Part shown: in pieces, positions 26,822-35,839 of the stretch
How positions within the stretch are numbered: the stretch's first letter is position 1
Layout of the letters: every line of letters starts with the position of its first letter
NCBI RefSeq assembly: GCF_026683955.1
Contig: NZ_CP113343.1
Span: 5,008,738 to 5,072,737, forward strand
Length of the DNA stretch: 64,000 nucleotides
DNA from: Arthrobacter sp. MMS18-M83
GTDB lineage: Bacteria > Actinomycetota > Actinomycetes > Actinomycetales > Micrococcaceae
Direction: 5' to 3'
Made by a program: the position numbers and the translations under genes
Notes under the pieces: generated by a model
Database searches by the model: none
What the model saw: the letters and a program-made list of their open reading frames with translations, nothing else
What the model was told of the DNA's origin: nothing

Positions 26822-28632
26822 CCATCCCTCCCATTGACGGCACAGTGGCCGCCGCTGCTGCGAGCGGGGAGACAGCAAAGCGACGTCACATAGTTGTCAG
26901 GCTGCTTCAGGACCCCGTTGCCATCTGCTGCATCGTCGTTTTGTTACTGCTGACGGCTGCGAGCGTTCTGGCTCCTTTCCTCACGGTCCAGGACCCGATC
27001 AAGTCATCGCTTGCCGAGACCCTTGCGCCAATGAGTCAGCAACACCCCCTCGGTGCCGATGGCGTGGGGCGCGACGTTGTGGCTCGATTGCTGTACGGAG
27101 GCCAGACCAGTCTGGCCGCGGCTTGCGTGGCGGTTTTGGTCGCGTTTGCCGTGGGCGTACCTGCCGGTCTCTTTGGCGGCTACTATCGCGGGCGTGCCGA
27201 CGCCATCCTTGCGTGGGCCAGCAACTTCATCATGGCGGTCCCGGCCATCATCATCCTCCTTGTGGTCATGGCCGCGGTTTCCCAAAGTACCTATGTCGCC
27301 ATGGCGGTCCTGGGACTCATCGTTTCACCGTCCGTCTACCGCCTGGTTCGGGCATCCGTAGTATCAGTGCGCGAGGAACTGTTCGTTGACGCGGCGAAAG
27401 TTTCCGGTCTGTCTGATGCACGGATCATGCGCCGGCACATCCTTCCTGTTGTCCAAGCACCTTCCATCATCCAGGCTGCCCAGATCTTCGGCGTTTCCAT
27501 CGGCATTCAGGCCGGCATCGCCTTCCTGGGCCTGGGTTCGCCTACCGAAGCCAGCTGGGGGGCAATGTTGAACGACGCGTTCGCCAACATCTACTCCGCG
27601 CCGCTGTTGCTCCTATGGCCTGCACTGATCATCTGCATGACCACGGCCTCGCTCGCCCTGCTGGCCAACTCCCTGCGCGACAACCTCTCTGGCTCCAGGA
27701 GGCGGCCCACACGACACTCAGATCGCGTCCGTGATGGGGCATCGTCGAGCGAAGGATCGGGGTCGGGGAATTTCGCTGAAGTTGCGGACGATGTCTTGCT
27801 CGCAGTGGACAATCTGAAGGTGGACTACCCGGTCGACGGCGGTAGGCGAACCGTGGTGGACGGGGTATCACTGACCGTCTGCCGCGGTCAGGTCCTGGGC
27901 CTGGTGGGAGAATCCGGTTCGGGCAAGAGCCAGACAGCCTTTTCCCTTCTCGGCCTGTTGCCTCCAGAGGCGAGGGTCTCGGCTGGCCGGCTGCTGTTTG
28001 ACGGCATGGAGCTGAAAGGGCTGGGGCGTGGCGCCATGAATCGACTTCGTGGAAAGCGCATCGCTTACGTGCCACAGGAACCTATGTCCAACCTGGACCC
28101 ATCGTTCACCATTGGTTCCCAATTGGCAGAGCCGGTACGCCAGCACATGAAGGTCTCAGACAAGGAGGCAAAGGCACTCCTGCTCGGTCTCCTTGAACGG
28201 GTGGGCATCAACGACCCCGCCCGGGTGTACTCCTCGTATCCGCATCAAATATCAGGAGGCATGGCACAGCGGGTACTCATCGCCGGCGCGATTTCCTGTG
28301 ATCCGGATCTGTTGATCGCTGACGAGCCGACTACCGCTTTGGACGTCACGGTCCAAGCCGAAATACTCGACCTGATCCGGTCCCTGCAGGCGGAACGCAA
28401 CATGGGCGTCATCCTCGTGACCCACGATTTCGGCGTGGTTGCCGACATCTGTGATCGCGTGGCCGTCATGCATACCGGAAAAATCGTTGAAACTGCCTCC
28501 GTCCAGGACCTTTTCTCGGCCCCGCAGGATGCGTACACCCGGATGCTGCTGTCATCCACTTTGGAGGACGCCAAGCCGAGGTCCCCTTTGAAGAGCACGC
28601 CGAAGTTGCCTAAAAAGGCACAAACCGCCTGA
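26818..28632 (+). CDS. Fused ABC permease (DppC type) and ATPase (DppD type), operon B
   Basis: 604 residues. Permease part to about residue 295 (HPLGADGVGRDVVARLLYGG, EAA loop AAKVSGLSDARIMRRHILPV, GIQAGIAFLGLGSPTEASWG). A linker rich in charged and serine residues (RRRPTRHSDRVRDGASSSEG) leads to the ATPase: Walker [22 protein letters not shown], signature ISGGMAQR, Walker [14 protein letters not shown], switch VTHDFG. The fusion is kept in both operons, so it predates their duplication. It ensures equal amounts of one permease and one ATPase. Confidence 0.93.
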   Translation: MTIPPIDGTVAAAAASGETAKRRHIVVRLLQDPVAICCIVVLLLLTAASVLAPFLTVQDPIKSSLAETLAPMSQQHPLGADGVGRDVVARLLYGGQTSLAAACVAVLVAFAVGVPAGLFGGYYRGRADAILAWASNFIMAVPAIIILLVVMAAVSQSTYVAMAVLGLIVSPSVYRLVRASVVSVREELFVDAAKVSGLSDARIMRRHILPVVQAPSIIQAAQIFGVSIGIQAGIAFLGLGSPTEASWGAMLNDAFANIYSAPLLLLWPALIICMTTASLALLANSLRDNLSGSRRRPTRHSDRVRDGASSSEGSGSGNFAEVADDVLLAVDNLKVDYPVDGGRRTVVDGVSLTVCRGQVLGLVGESGSGKSQTAFSLLGLLPPEARVSAGRLLFDGMELKGLGRGAMNRLRGKRIAYVPQEPMSNLDPSFTIGSQLAEPVRQHMKVSDKEAKALLLGLLERVGINDPARVYSSYPHQISGGMAQRVLIAGAISCDPDLLIADEPTTALDVTVQAEILDLIRSLQAERNMGVILVTHDFGVVADICDRVAVMHTGKIVETASVQDLFSAPQDAYTRMLLSSTLEDAKPRSPLKSTPKLPKKAQTA

Positions 28633-29549
28633 TGGGAAGCCACATGATCGCCTCTGTTGAAGCCCCCGCAGAATCACACAATGGATCCGACGGTCCGTTG
28701 CTGAGCATTGAGAACGTAACAGTCGAATACCCTTCCAAAAAATGGCGCAGCCCCGATTTCCTGGCCCTCAAGGGGGTCTCCCTGGACATACAGGCGGGCG
28801 AAACCGTGGGATTGGTGGGCGAATCAGGCTCGGGAAAGACCACCCTCGGACGGGCAGTCCTCGGACTTGCACCGGTTACCACTGGACTCATCCGCTACGA
28901 CGGCCAAGTCATCTCGGCCATGAACCGCAAGCAGCGGCGGACCCTCAGCGACGAAATCCAGGTTGTGTTCCAAGACCCTTACACGTCGCTTAATCCAGCC
29001 CTGACCGTGCTTGACATCCTTACGGAGCCCTTGCTCACCGCAGGCACCAAGCGGGCTGAGGCCGAACAGCGGGTGAAAGACCTGCTCGAACAGGTCCATC
29101 TTCCACGGGACGCATCAAACCGGCTGCCCCGGGAATTCTCCGGCGGACAACGTCAGCGTATCGCCATCGCCCGCGCGCTGTGCCGGGATCCGCGCCTGAT
29201 CGTCTGCGACGAGCCTGTCAGCGCACTCGACCTCTCGAACCAGTCACGTGTCCTTGACCTATTTATCGAAATCCAGGAGCGCACGGGGGTTTCGTATCTC
29301 TTTGTGACCCACGACCTCTCGGTGGTGCGATACATCAGCCATCGTGTTGCGGTCATGTACAGGGGAGAAATCATCGAAACCGGAGACGCCGCCAAGGTCA
29401 CCACTGAGCCGAAAGAGGCCTACACGCAGAAGCTTCTGCTGGCCGCGCCCGTTCCCGACCCTGCCCGCCAAGCAAGCCGCCGTGCTGCCCGCCAAAAGTT
29501 CAGTGCCAAGCTGCACCTGGCGGGTCCATTCGAAAGCCCCGCCTCATGA
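28632..29549 (+). CDS. ABC transporter ATPase, DppF type (operon B)
   Basis: 305 residues, complete: NVTVEYPSKKWRSPDFLALK, Walker A GESGSGKTT, VVFQDPYTSLNPALTVLDIL, RLPREFSGGQRQRIAIARAL (signature), Walker B LIVCDEPVSALD, VTHDLSVVRYISHRVAVMYR, then the oligopeptide-ATPase tail EAYTQKLLLAAPVPDPARQA. It is the intact counterpart of the frameshifted gene in operon A. The start ATG overlaps the previous stop by one base (TGATG); an ATG 12 bases on is possible. Confidence 0.92.
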   Translation: MGSHMIASVEAPAESHNGSDGPLLSIENVTVEYPSKKWRSPDFLALKGVSLDIQAGETVGLVGESGSGKTTLGRAVLGLAPVTTGLIRYDGQVISAMNRKQRRTLSDEIQVVFQDPYTSLNPALTVLDILTEPLLTAGTKRAEAEQRVKDLLEQVHLPRDASNRLPREFSGGQRQRIAIARALCRDPRLIVCDEPVSALDLSNQSRVLDLFIEIQERTGVSYLFVTHDLSVVRYISHRVAVMYRGEIIETGDAAKVTTEPKEAYTQKLLLAAPVPDPARQASRRAARQKFSAKLHLAGPFESPAS

Positions 29550-30715
29550 GTGGCATAGAACATGGATCCAACCGTCAGTCGCCCTCCCCGTTGCGGGTAG
29601 CCGCGATCGGATACGCCTTCATGGGAAAGGCACACTCGAATGCGTGGCGAAACGCGGCCAGCTTCTTCGACGTTCCGGCGTTCGAACAAAAAGTACTCGT
29701 TGGCAGGGACGCCCGGCAGGTCGCCGAAGCCGCCGCAAAATACGGCTGGGCCGAGACTGCAACAGACTGGCGCGAAGTGATCGCCCGGGACGACATCGAC
29801 ATCGTCGACATCTGCACGCCCGGCTGGATGCACGCCGAAATCGCCATTGCCGCCCTCGAAGCCGGCAAGCACGTCCTCGTCGAAAAACCCCTTGCAAACA
29901 CCCTGGCCGAAGCCGAAGCCATGGCCGCTGCCGCGCGCACGGCCCGCGAACGCGGCGTGCACTCCATGATCGGCTTCAACTACCGCCGCGTCCCGGCCCT
30001 CGCCCTCGCAAAGGAGCTGATCGCCGAAGGCAGGCTCGGCACCGTCCGACATGTTCGCGCTGCCTACCTGCAGGACTGGCTCGCGGACCCGGACTCCCCC
30101 ATGACCTGGCGCCTCAGCAAGGAAACCGCCGGATCCGGTGCGCTGGGCGACATAGCCTCCCACGCTATCGATCAAGTACTGTTCCTGCTCGGCGATTCCG
30201 TCACCGAAGTGTCCGGGCGACTGCACACTTTCGTAACCAGCCGCCCGGGCGCAGACGGTCCGGAACACGTCACGGTCGACGACGCCGCCTGGGCCACCCT
30301 GACTCTCGGGTCCGGGGCAATCGCGTCCGTGGAAGCATCGCGCATGGCGACCGGGCAGAAGAATTCCCTCAAGCTCGAAGTCTATGGGGACAAGGGCGCC
30401 TTGCTTTTCGACCTGGAAAAGCTCAACGAACTCGCTTTCCTCGATTCCACCATTCCGGTCAGGGAACAAGGCTTCAGCCGCATCCTCGTCACCGAACCCG
30501 AACACCCCTATATGAACGCCTGGTGGCCGCAAGGTCACATCATCGGCTGGGAACACACCTTTACCCACGAAATCCGCGACTTTCTCATTGCGATTGGAAA
30601 CGGCACCGAGCCCTCGCCGTCATTCGACGACGGCCTGTCCGTCCAACGCATCCTGGCCGCGATCGAGGAAAGTTCTGCCGCCAAAAGCTCCCTCATCCAG
30701 GTAGCGGGCTCCTAA
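29546..30715 (+). CDS. Gfo/Idh/MocA-family dehydrogenase (module B, second)
   Basis: 389 residues. Rossmann start VAAIGYAFMGKAHSNAWRNA, then CTPGWMHAEIAIAALEAGKH and VLVEKPLANT. Substrate domain: GFNYRRVPALALAKELIAEG, the MTWRLSKETAGSGALGDIAS block with HAIDQVLFLLGD, where the GALGDIxSHxID motif carries the usual Asp and His. This branch often acts on glycosides or inositol isomers. It overlaps the ATPase gene by 4 bases (ATGA) and is thus cotranslated with the transporter, which supports an intake-then-oxidation pathway. Confidence 0.9.
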   Translation: MSGIEHGSNRQSPSPLRVAAIGYAFMGKAHSNAWRNAASFFDVPAFEQKVLVGRDARQVAEAAAKYGWAETATDWREVIARDDIDIVDICTPGWMHAEIAIAALEAGKHVLVEKPLANTLAEAEAMAAAARTARERGVHSMIGFNYRRVPALALAKELIAEGRLGTVRHVRAAYLQDWLADPDSPMTWRLSKETAGSGALGDIASHAIDQVLFLLGDSVTEVSGRLHTFVTSRPGADGPEHVTVDDAAWATLTLGSGAIASVEASRMATGQKNSLKLEVYGDKGALLFDLEKLNELAFLDSTIPVREQGFSRILVTEPEHPYMNAWWPQGHIIGWEHTFTHEIRDFLIAIGNGTEPSPSFDDGLSVQRILAAIEESSAAKSSLIQVAGS

Positions 30716-30743
30716 GCCAAAAGTCGGCCGTCTGGTCGTCACC

Positions 30744-32114
30744 TCATGCGTTAGAGTCTCCGGCCAAAGGCAATTCGAACGTGAACGAGGCACCCCTGGA
30801 CTCATTTTCAACGGCGTAGATTCGGCCGTGTTGGCGCGTGATAATACGGTGGCTGAGAGCTAGGCCAATGCCGCTTCCCGTGGACTTCGAGGTGAAAGCT
30901 CCGTCGAAAATGCGGCCATCTGGGATGTGGGACAGGCCTTTGCCGCGATCAGCCACCCGGAAAACACCGGCATTCTCGGTAGCGTAAGTCGTGATGACGA
31001 CGTGCCGCTCGCGCTGCGGCCAGCCAGACATCTCGTCGATGGCATTGTGGCAAAGGTTTAGGATCACCTGCCCCGTGAGGACCTTCTCGCAGCGGATCCA
31101 GATCGGGTTCTCGCTCATGACCAGCTGCAATTCCGTCTCGTGTTGATCGGCCCGCAGCCGAATGAAGTACAGGCAATCCCTGACAATTTCATTCAGGTCC
31201 ACCACTTGTTCGGAATGCTCCAGCTGCACGACGAAATCCCGCAGGCTCTTCACAATCTGGTTTGCCCGGTCGATTTGCAGCCGGGCATTATCCAGCCCAT
31301 AAATAAGATCATTGATGCTGCTCTCGGGATCCCTTACTCGACGGGATACTCCCTCCACGAAGTTCGTTGCTGCCGCAAGTGGTTGGCCGAGCTCGTGGGC
31401 GATCGCCATGGCCATATCGCCCATCGCGTTGTACCGTCCCAGGTAATTCAGGTGCTCAAGGTCCCGCCGATGCTCTTCTTCGGCAGCAACCTGCTCCGTG
31501 ATGTCCTGGAGCAGCAGCATGGCACCAGTGAGATCCTTTTCAAGTGCTAGATACTGGCAGCTGACGCCGAACCATTTGTTGGCGCCGTCGGGATGCGCAA
31601 CTTCGACGCGCAGACTCGAGGAGGAGCCGTCAGCGGGATCCCTGGCCAGAGCCTTCTCCAGGGCAGGCCTGGAGGAGACGGCGCAGAGCTCAACGAAGTT
31701 CTCCCCCAGCAGTTCGTCCACTGCGTGCCCCAGCTGGCCCGCTGCCGCTCCACTGGCGAAAGTGATCCGGCCATCCCGGTCCAGCACGAGGATACCCTCA
31801 GCCATGCGCCGCAGGAATGCCTGCAAACGCCCCTCTGTCCTCTGTAGGTCCGATTTCAGGGACTCTTCCTTTTCGATGTCCCGGAACTGAACCATGATGG
31901 CCTCGCCGGCTGTCAATTCGACCCGGACTGCAATGGCCTCCGTCAGGAATTCCCGCCCCGTCTTGGACCGGTACATCCACTCGGTTCTGCTGATTCCGTG
32001 GTCGGCCGCATCCTGAAGCCATCGCACACCCACCGAGCGGCGGAATCGGGAATCCGCGCTGCTCATGTCCGGCGCCTTGAGTGGTTTCAATTCCTCCAAG
32101 GTGAAGCCCAGCAT
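30744..32114 (-). CDS. PAS-domain sensor histidine kinase, FixL-like (IacS-type candidate)
   Basis: 456 residues from the first in-frame ATG. A partial PAS segment (FLTEAIAVRVELTAGEAIMV), a second PAS (FLRRMAEGILVLDRDGRITF), then a HisKA domain with the phospho-acceptor in MGDMAMAIAHELGQPLAAAT and a HATPase_c domain (NLCHNAIDEM, VADRGKGL, GSGIGLALSHRIITRQHG). No membrane helix: a soluble FixL-type kinase. Upstream of the ATG the same frame continues with clear PAS text (EDYERLVQSLSYCILIHDAV, TKDILWANRAACDMLGF) but offers no ATG, GTG or TTG, so the true start may need a frameshift near 32230. It probably signals to the FixJ-like regulator at 41799 and controls the iac genes. Confidence 0.82.
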   Translation of the reverse strand: MLGFTLEELKPLKAPDMSSADSRFRRSVGVRWLQDAADHGISRTEWMYRSKTGREFLTEAIAVRVELTAGEAIMVQFRDIEKEESLKSDLQRTEGRLQAFLRRMAEGILVLDRDGRITFASGAAAGQLGHAVDELLGENFVELCAVSSRPALEKALARDPADGSSSSLRVEVAHPDGANKWFGVSCQYLALEKDLTGAMLLLQDITEQVAAEEEHRRDLEHLNYLGRYNAMGDMAMAIAHELGQPLAAATNFVEGVSRRVRDPESSINDLIYGLDNARLQIDRANQIVKSLRDFVVQLEHSEQVVDLNEIVRDCLYFIRLRADQHETELQLVMSENPIWIRCEKVLTGQVILNLCHNAIDEMSGWPQRERHVVITTYATENAGVFRVADRGKGLSHIPDGRIFDGAFTSKSTGSGIGLALSHRIITRQHGRIYAVENESRGASFTFELPLAGDSNA

Positions 32115-32433
32115 GTCGCAGGCAGCCCGGTTGGCCCAGAGGATGTCCTTGGTGACGGCGTCATGGATCAGGATGCAGTAACTCAGCGACTGGACAAGGC
32201 GTTCATAATCCTCGGTGGCGGGGCCCGGCCCGGGGACGAACCCGGCTGCGCGGACAGAGAAGGGCCCGCGTCTTCAGGCTCGGCAGTCCGGCCCTGGGGT
32301 TCGCCTGGCAAGGAAATAGGCACACACGATTTTAGCGCGCGGACGCCATTTCCCGCATAGGTATTTCCCTTAGTCTTCCCTGGCATTTCCTCGGTCCACG
32401 GGTACGAATCACCGATTGAAGGCAACCGCCCCC

Positions 32434-32464
32434 ACAAATAGCTTTAATCCCAGAAACAATTTGT
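32434..32464. promoter_or_regulatory. Candidate regulator site upstream of iacA
   Basis: ACAAAT (32434-32439) and ATTTGT (32459-32464) form an inverted repeat with centres 25 bases apart, directly before the iacA ribosome site. ACAAAT also occurs at 42553-42558 before iacG. It may be a response-regulator site, but the half-sites are short. Confidence 0.25.
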
Positions 32465-32489
32465 CAGCAGTATCGATTGGAGAAATTCG

Positions 32490-33629
32490 ATGACCGACGT
32501 CTTGGCTAGGGCTCCGCAATCCACGCTCGACAACGTGCTCAAGCTTATTGCCCAGCGCCGGGAAGAATTCGGAGAAAATAGATTTGTCCCCCGGGACATC
32601 ATCTCGGAATTCAAGAAGTTGGGCATCTACCGGGCCGCAACTCCCCAACGCTTCGGCGGCGACGCCCTCCCGCCGAGCCAGTTCCTTCGGATCATCGAGC
32701 AAATCTCGGCCGTGGATGCCTCAGCAGGCTGGGTGGCCAGCTTCGGCTCCTCCGTCTACCTGGCTGCCCTCCCCCTGGACACCCAGGCCGAGCTGTACGC
32801 CGACGGTCCCGATGTAGCGTTTGCCGGGGGCTTGTTTCCTGTCCAGAAAGCCGAACGCGTCGACGGTGGCTGGAATGTAGCGGGTGAATGGAAGTTCTCC
32901 AGTGGCTGCAAAGGCGCCGACATCCTCGGTGTTGGACTCGTGGGCAACGAGCACACTGACGGCAAGCCGCTGACTGCGCTGTTGCGTCCCGAGCAAGTCG
33001 AGATCGTTGAGAACTGGGATGTCATCGGCCTGAATGGCACTGGCAGCCATGACCTGCGGGTCCACGGCCAGGTGGTGAGGGACGAATGGACCTTTGTCCG
33101 TGGCGGCGAGCCCACCGTAGACGAGCCGTTGTACCGCTACCCGGCGATTGCCTATGCGGCCCAGGTACTCGCCGTCGTCAATCTCGGCGCAGGCCGCGCA
33201 GCCCTGAACTACGCAATCAGCACCGGGAGCGGGCGCACCGGCATTACCGGTGCCCCCAAGCTTGCCGACAGGGCCTACTACCGCATGGACGTTGCCAAGG
33301 CCGAAGCCGAGCTTCGCTCTGCCCGCGCGTTCTTCTACGAGATTTCGGACGAGGTGTACGCCACGGTCGAGGCCGGCGACCCGGCGACAGACAAGCAAAA
33401 AGCGCTATTGCGCCTGGCGTCCACCCACGTGGCCCGGGTCGGTGCCAAGGCGGTGCACACTGCGTACACGCTCTCGGGAACGGCGGCCATCTACGACACC
33501 AACCCAATGCAGCGCTACCTGCGCGACGCCTCGGTGGTCACCCAGCATGCGTTCCTCGGAGACGGGATCTACGACGGCGCCGGCGCCGTCCTGATGGACG
33601 TCCCCCCGTCAATTCCCGCCTTCATCTGA
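32490..33629 (+). CDS. iacA: IacA-like flavin-dependent indole-3-acetate monooxygenase
   Basis: 379 residues with the acyl-CoA dehydrogenase fold of group D flavin monooxygenases: IIEQISAVDASAGWVASFGS, VAGEWKFSSGCKGADILGVG, GTGSHDLRVHGQVVRDEWTF and a C-terminal helical domain ending DASVVTQHAFLGDGIYDGAG. IacA uses reduced flavin supplied by IacG to hydroxylate the indole ring of indole-3-acetate (IAA), the first step of the iac route. Identification rests mainly on the ordered neighbours iacB, I, C, D, E, F and G, H. The ATG follows GGAG at a good distance. Divergent from the sensor kinase gene. Confidence 0.85.
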   Translation: MTDVLARAPQSTLDNVLKLIAQRREEFGENRFVPRDIISEFKKLGIYRAATPQRFGGDALPPSQFLRIIEQISAVDASAGWVASFGSSVYLAALPLDTQAELYADGPDVAFAGGLFPVQKAERVDGGWNVAGEWKFSSGCKGADILGVGLVGNEHTDGKPLTALLRPEQVEIVENWDVIGLNGTGSHDLRVHGQVVRDEWTFVRGGEPTVDEPLYRYPAIAYAAQVLAVVNLGAGRAALNYAISTGSGRTGITGAPKLADRAYYRMDVAKAEAELRSARAFFYEISDEVYATVEAGDPATDKQKALLRLASTHVARVGAKAVHTAYTLSGTAAIYDTNPMQRYLRDASVVTQHAFLGDGIYDGAGAVLMDVPPSIPAFI

Positions 33630-33650
33630 CACAGGACTCAAGGAGCTGAT

Positions 33651-34031
33651 ATGAGCCAAACCGCCACCACGCCGCCACTGCGCGTACTGTTCTGCATCGG
33701 TATCAACCAGAACTTCTTCGATCTGCCCAAGAGCGAAATCGGCATTGTCTGGACTGCCTTCTCAGGGATGATGGCCGACATGGCGCGTATGCCCGGCGTC
33801 GACGTCATCGGCAACATGGATGACGATTCCCACTTGGTGGGACCGTCGGACAGCTGGCCCTGGACGTGCTACGTCCTGGCCGACGTCGATACCCAGGAGA
33901 CTGTCAAGGCTGCGTGCAACCTCTTCCGCACGACGATGGTTGGCGAGTACGCCCTCTGGCGGTACGCCAAGATCGAGGCGCGCATCGGCCGGGCCCTGAC
34001 CATCCGCGACGACGTCGAAACGGCTGGCTAG
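33651..34031 (+). CDS. iacB: IacB-like small protein of IAA catabolism
   Basis: 126 residues (LRVLFCIGINQNFFDLPKSE, GVDVIGNMDDDSHLVGPSDS, FRTTMVGEYALWRYAKIEAR). It matches the size and position of IacB, a small protein of the iac operon with no firmly assigned reaction. No signal peptide or cofactor motif can be seen. It starts 21 bases after iacA with AAGGAGCTGAT upstream, and iacI follows within 5 bases. Confidence 0.75.
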   Translation: MSQTATTPPLRVLFCIGINQNFFDLPKSEIGIVWTAFSGMMADMARMPGVDVIGNMDDDSHLVGPSDSWPWTCYVLADVDTQETVKAACNLFRTTMVGEYALWRYAKIEARIGRALTIRDDVETAG

Positions 34032-34035
34032 CCAC

Positions 34036-34530
34036 ATGGAACACGACACCGCAGCTACCTTGGCCGAACGCTTGACCGTGCTGGAGCTCCGGGAAGCGGC
34101 ACGGGCCACGCTCTCCCGCTACATGGACTTGTGCGACGTCCCGCGGGAATTTTTCCTGTGGGAGGACATGGCTTCGCTGTTTACCGAGCATGCGGTCTGG
34201 GAAGGCGTCGGCTCCGAGTACACGGGGAAGTTCGGACGTCTGGAGGGCCGTCCCGCGATCCTCGCGATGCTCGCTGACTTTCTTCCGCCGTCGTCGCACT
34301 TCAAGCGCAATGTCCATTTGCTCGGCAACGGCCGCGTCGTTGCCGCCGGCGGCACCGCCAGCGGTGAGTGGATCATGCAGCAGCTTTCGGAGTACGACGG
34401 CGGCGGGACGGAACTGATCTCGGCCCGCCTCACGGTCGACTTCGAACTCAGCGACGGAATGGTACGGATACGCCATTTCCGCACCGAAAAGCTGTTTACC
34501 GCCGCTCTCGTCAACCCCGTCCATGCATAG
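34036..34530 (+). CDS. iacI: IacI-like SnoaL/NTF2-fold protein
   Basis: 164 residues of the SnoaL-like (NTF2 cone) fold: REAARATLSRYMDLCDVPRE, WEDMASLFTEHAVWEGVGSE, FLPPSSHFKRNVHLLGNGRV and DGMVRIRHFRTEKLFTAALV. IacI is the small SnoaL-like member of iac clusters and is thought to assist a late ring-cleavage or isomerisation step; its exact reaction is not settled. The NTF2 fold also occurs in dioxygenase beta subunits, but the true beta subunit is at 35829. Its stop is 28 bases before iacC. Confidence 0.75.
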   Translation: MEHDTAATLAERLTVLELREAARATLSRYMDLCDVPREFFLWEDMASLFTEHAVWEGVGSEYTGKFGRLEGRPAILAMLADFLPPSSHFKRNVHLLGNGRVVAAGGTASGEWIMQQLSEYDGGGTELISARLTVDFELSDGMVRIRHFRTEKLFTAALVNPVHA

Positions 34531-34558
34531 CACCGAGAAAGAAACCAAGGAGCACCCC

Positions 34559-35839
34559 ATGACTTCACCAACATCCGAAAGGGCCGGCGGATTCGCGGGC
34601 CTTGCCGAGGGCGACCGTGTCGCCGCGCAGCTCTACACCGATCCGGAGATCTTCGACTGGGAGATGGAAAAGATCTTCTACAGCACCTGGGTCTGGGTAG
34701 CCCACGAAAGTGAGATCCCGGAGGCCGGCAGCTTCAAGATGTCGCACATCGGCCTTCAGCCGGTCATCGTCAACCGTGACCGCAAGGGCAACTTCAACGT
34801 GCTGCTTAACCGCTGCCGCCACCGCGGCGCGAGTGTCTGCGAGGTACCGAAGGGCAAGGCAAACGGCTTCACCTGCCCCTATCACTCGTGGTCCTACTCG
34901 TTGGAGGGCAGCCTTCGCGGCATCCCTTACCCGGACGGTTACGAGGGCGTCACCGAGAAGCGCGACCTGCCCCTGCAGCGCCTGCGCGTGGAGAGCTATA
35001 ACGGTCTCATTTTCGCCAGTTTCAAGCCCGACATCGAGCCGCTTGAGGACTTCCTTGGCGATGCGAAAATCTGGATCGACCGCTTCATGAAGCAGGGCGC
35101 AGGCTTCCCCGTCAAGGTCCAGGGCGAGCACAAATTCCGTTTCAACGGCAACTGGAAGATCCAGCTCGAAAACACTACCGACGGCTACCACTTCCCCATC
35201 GTCCACCGCTCCTGGATGGCCTCCGTGGACGCCGAGACGGCGGACATGCTGTCCTTCATGACGGACGAAGCGGCTGTCACCCACGCCTTGGGCAACGGGC
35301 ACAGCGTCGCCATCATGGTCCCTGAACACGTGGACCTCGAGGATGACGACGGCACAGAGGAATTGCAGGAACGCTTCCGCCACATCATCGACGAGCTCTC
35401 CGAGACCATGCCGACGGACCAGGTCCGCCGTATTGTCCGGTCCATGCACGGCGCTGGCTACAACCTGAACCTGTTTCCCAACCTCTCGCTCTCCATGTCC
35501 TTCTTCCGGGTCCTGCGCCCGATCTCCGTCAACGAAACGGAAATCCAGCACATGGCGCTCGGTCTCGAGGGCGGCCCGGAGAGCGTGAACCGCGAGCGCC
35601 TGCGGATCCACGAGCACTTCCAGGGGCCGTTCGGCTTCGGCACATCGGATGACTCCGAGGCTTGGGACCGGGTGCAGCGCGGCGCCGTGGCGAACCCCGA
35701 CATGCCGATCCTGGTCAACCGTGGCTTGGGACGTGAGGTGACCGTGGATGAAGGCTGGAAGACCTCGCACGTGACCGACGAAACCGGCATGCGCGAATCC
35801 TACGCAATGTGGAAAAGGATGATGAGCGATGAAAACTGA
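34559..35839 (+). CDS. iacC: IacC-like Rieske dioxygenase large (alpha) subunit
   Basis: 426 residues. The Rieske [2Fe-2S] cluster ligands are Cys86-X-His88 and Cys106-X2-His109 (CRHRGASVC...GFTCPYHSWSY). The mononuclear iron motif is in TTDGYHFPIVHRSWM (His-X4-His), with a later Asp. In the iac pathway IacC with IacD and reductase IacF turns a late intermediate into catechol. Similar enzymes act on anthranilate and benzoate, so the assignment depends on the cluster. ATG at 34559 follows AAGGAGCACCCC. It overlaps iacD by 11 bases. Confidence 0.88.
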   Translation: MTSPTSERAGGFAGLAEGDRVAAQLYTDPEIFDWEMEKIFYSTWVWVAHESEIPEAGSFKMSHIGLQPVIVNRDRKGNFNVLLNRCRHRGASVCEVPKGKANGFTCPYHSWSYSLEGSLRGIPYPDGYEGVTEKRDLPLQRLRVESYNGLIFASFKPDIEPLEDFLGDAKIWIDRFMKQGAGFPVKVQGEHKFRFNGNWKIQLENTTDGYHFPIVHRSWMASVDAETADMLSFMTDEAAVTHALGNGHSVAIMVPEHVDLEDDDGTEELQERFRHIIDELSETMPTDQVRRIVRSMHGAGYNLNLFPNLSLSMSFFRVLRPISVNETEIQHMALGLEGGPESVNRERLRIHEHFQGPFGFGTSDDSEAWDRVQRGAVANPDMPILVNRGLGREVTVDEGWKTSHVTDETGMRESYAMWKRMMSDEN

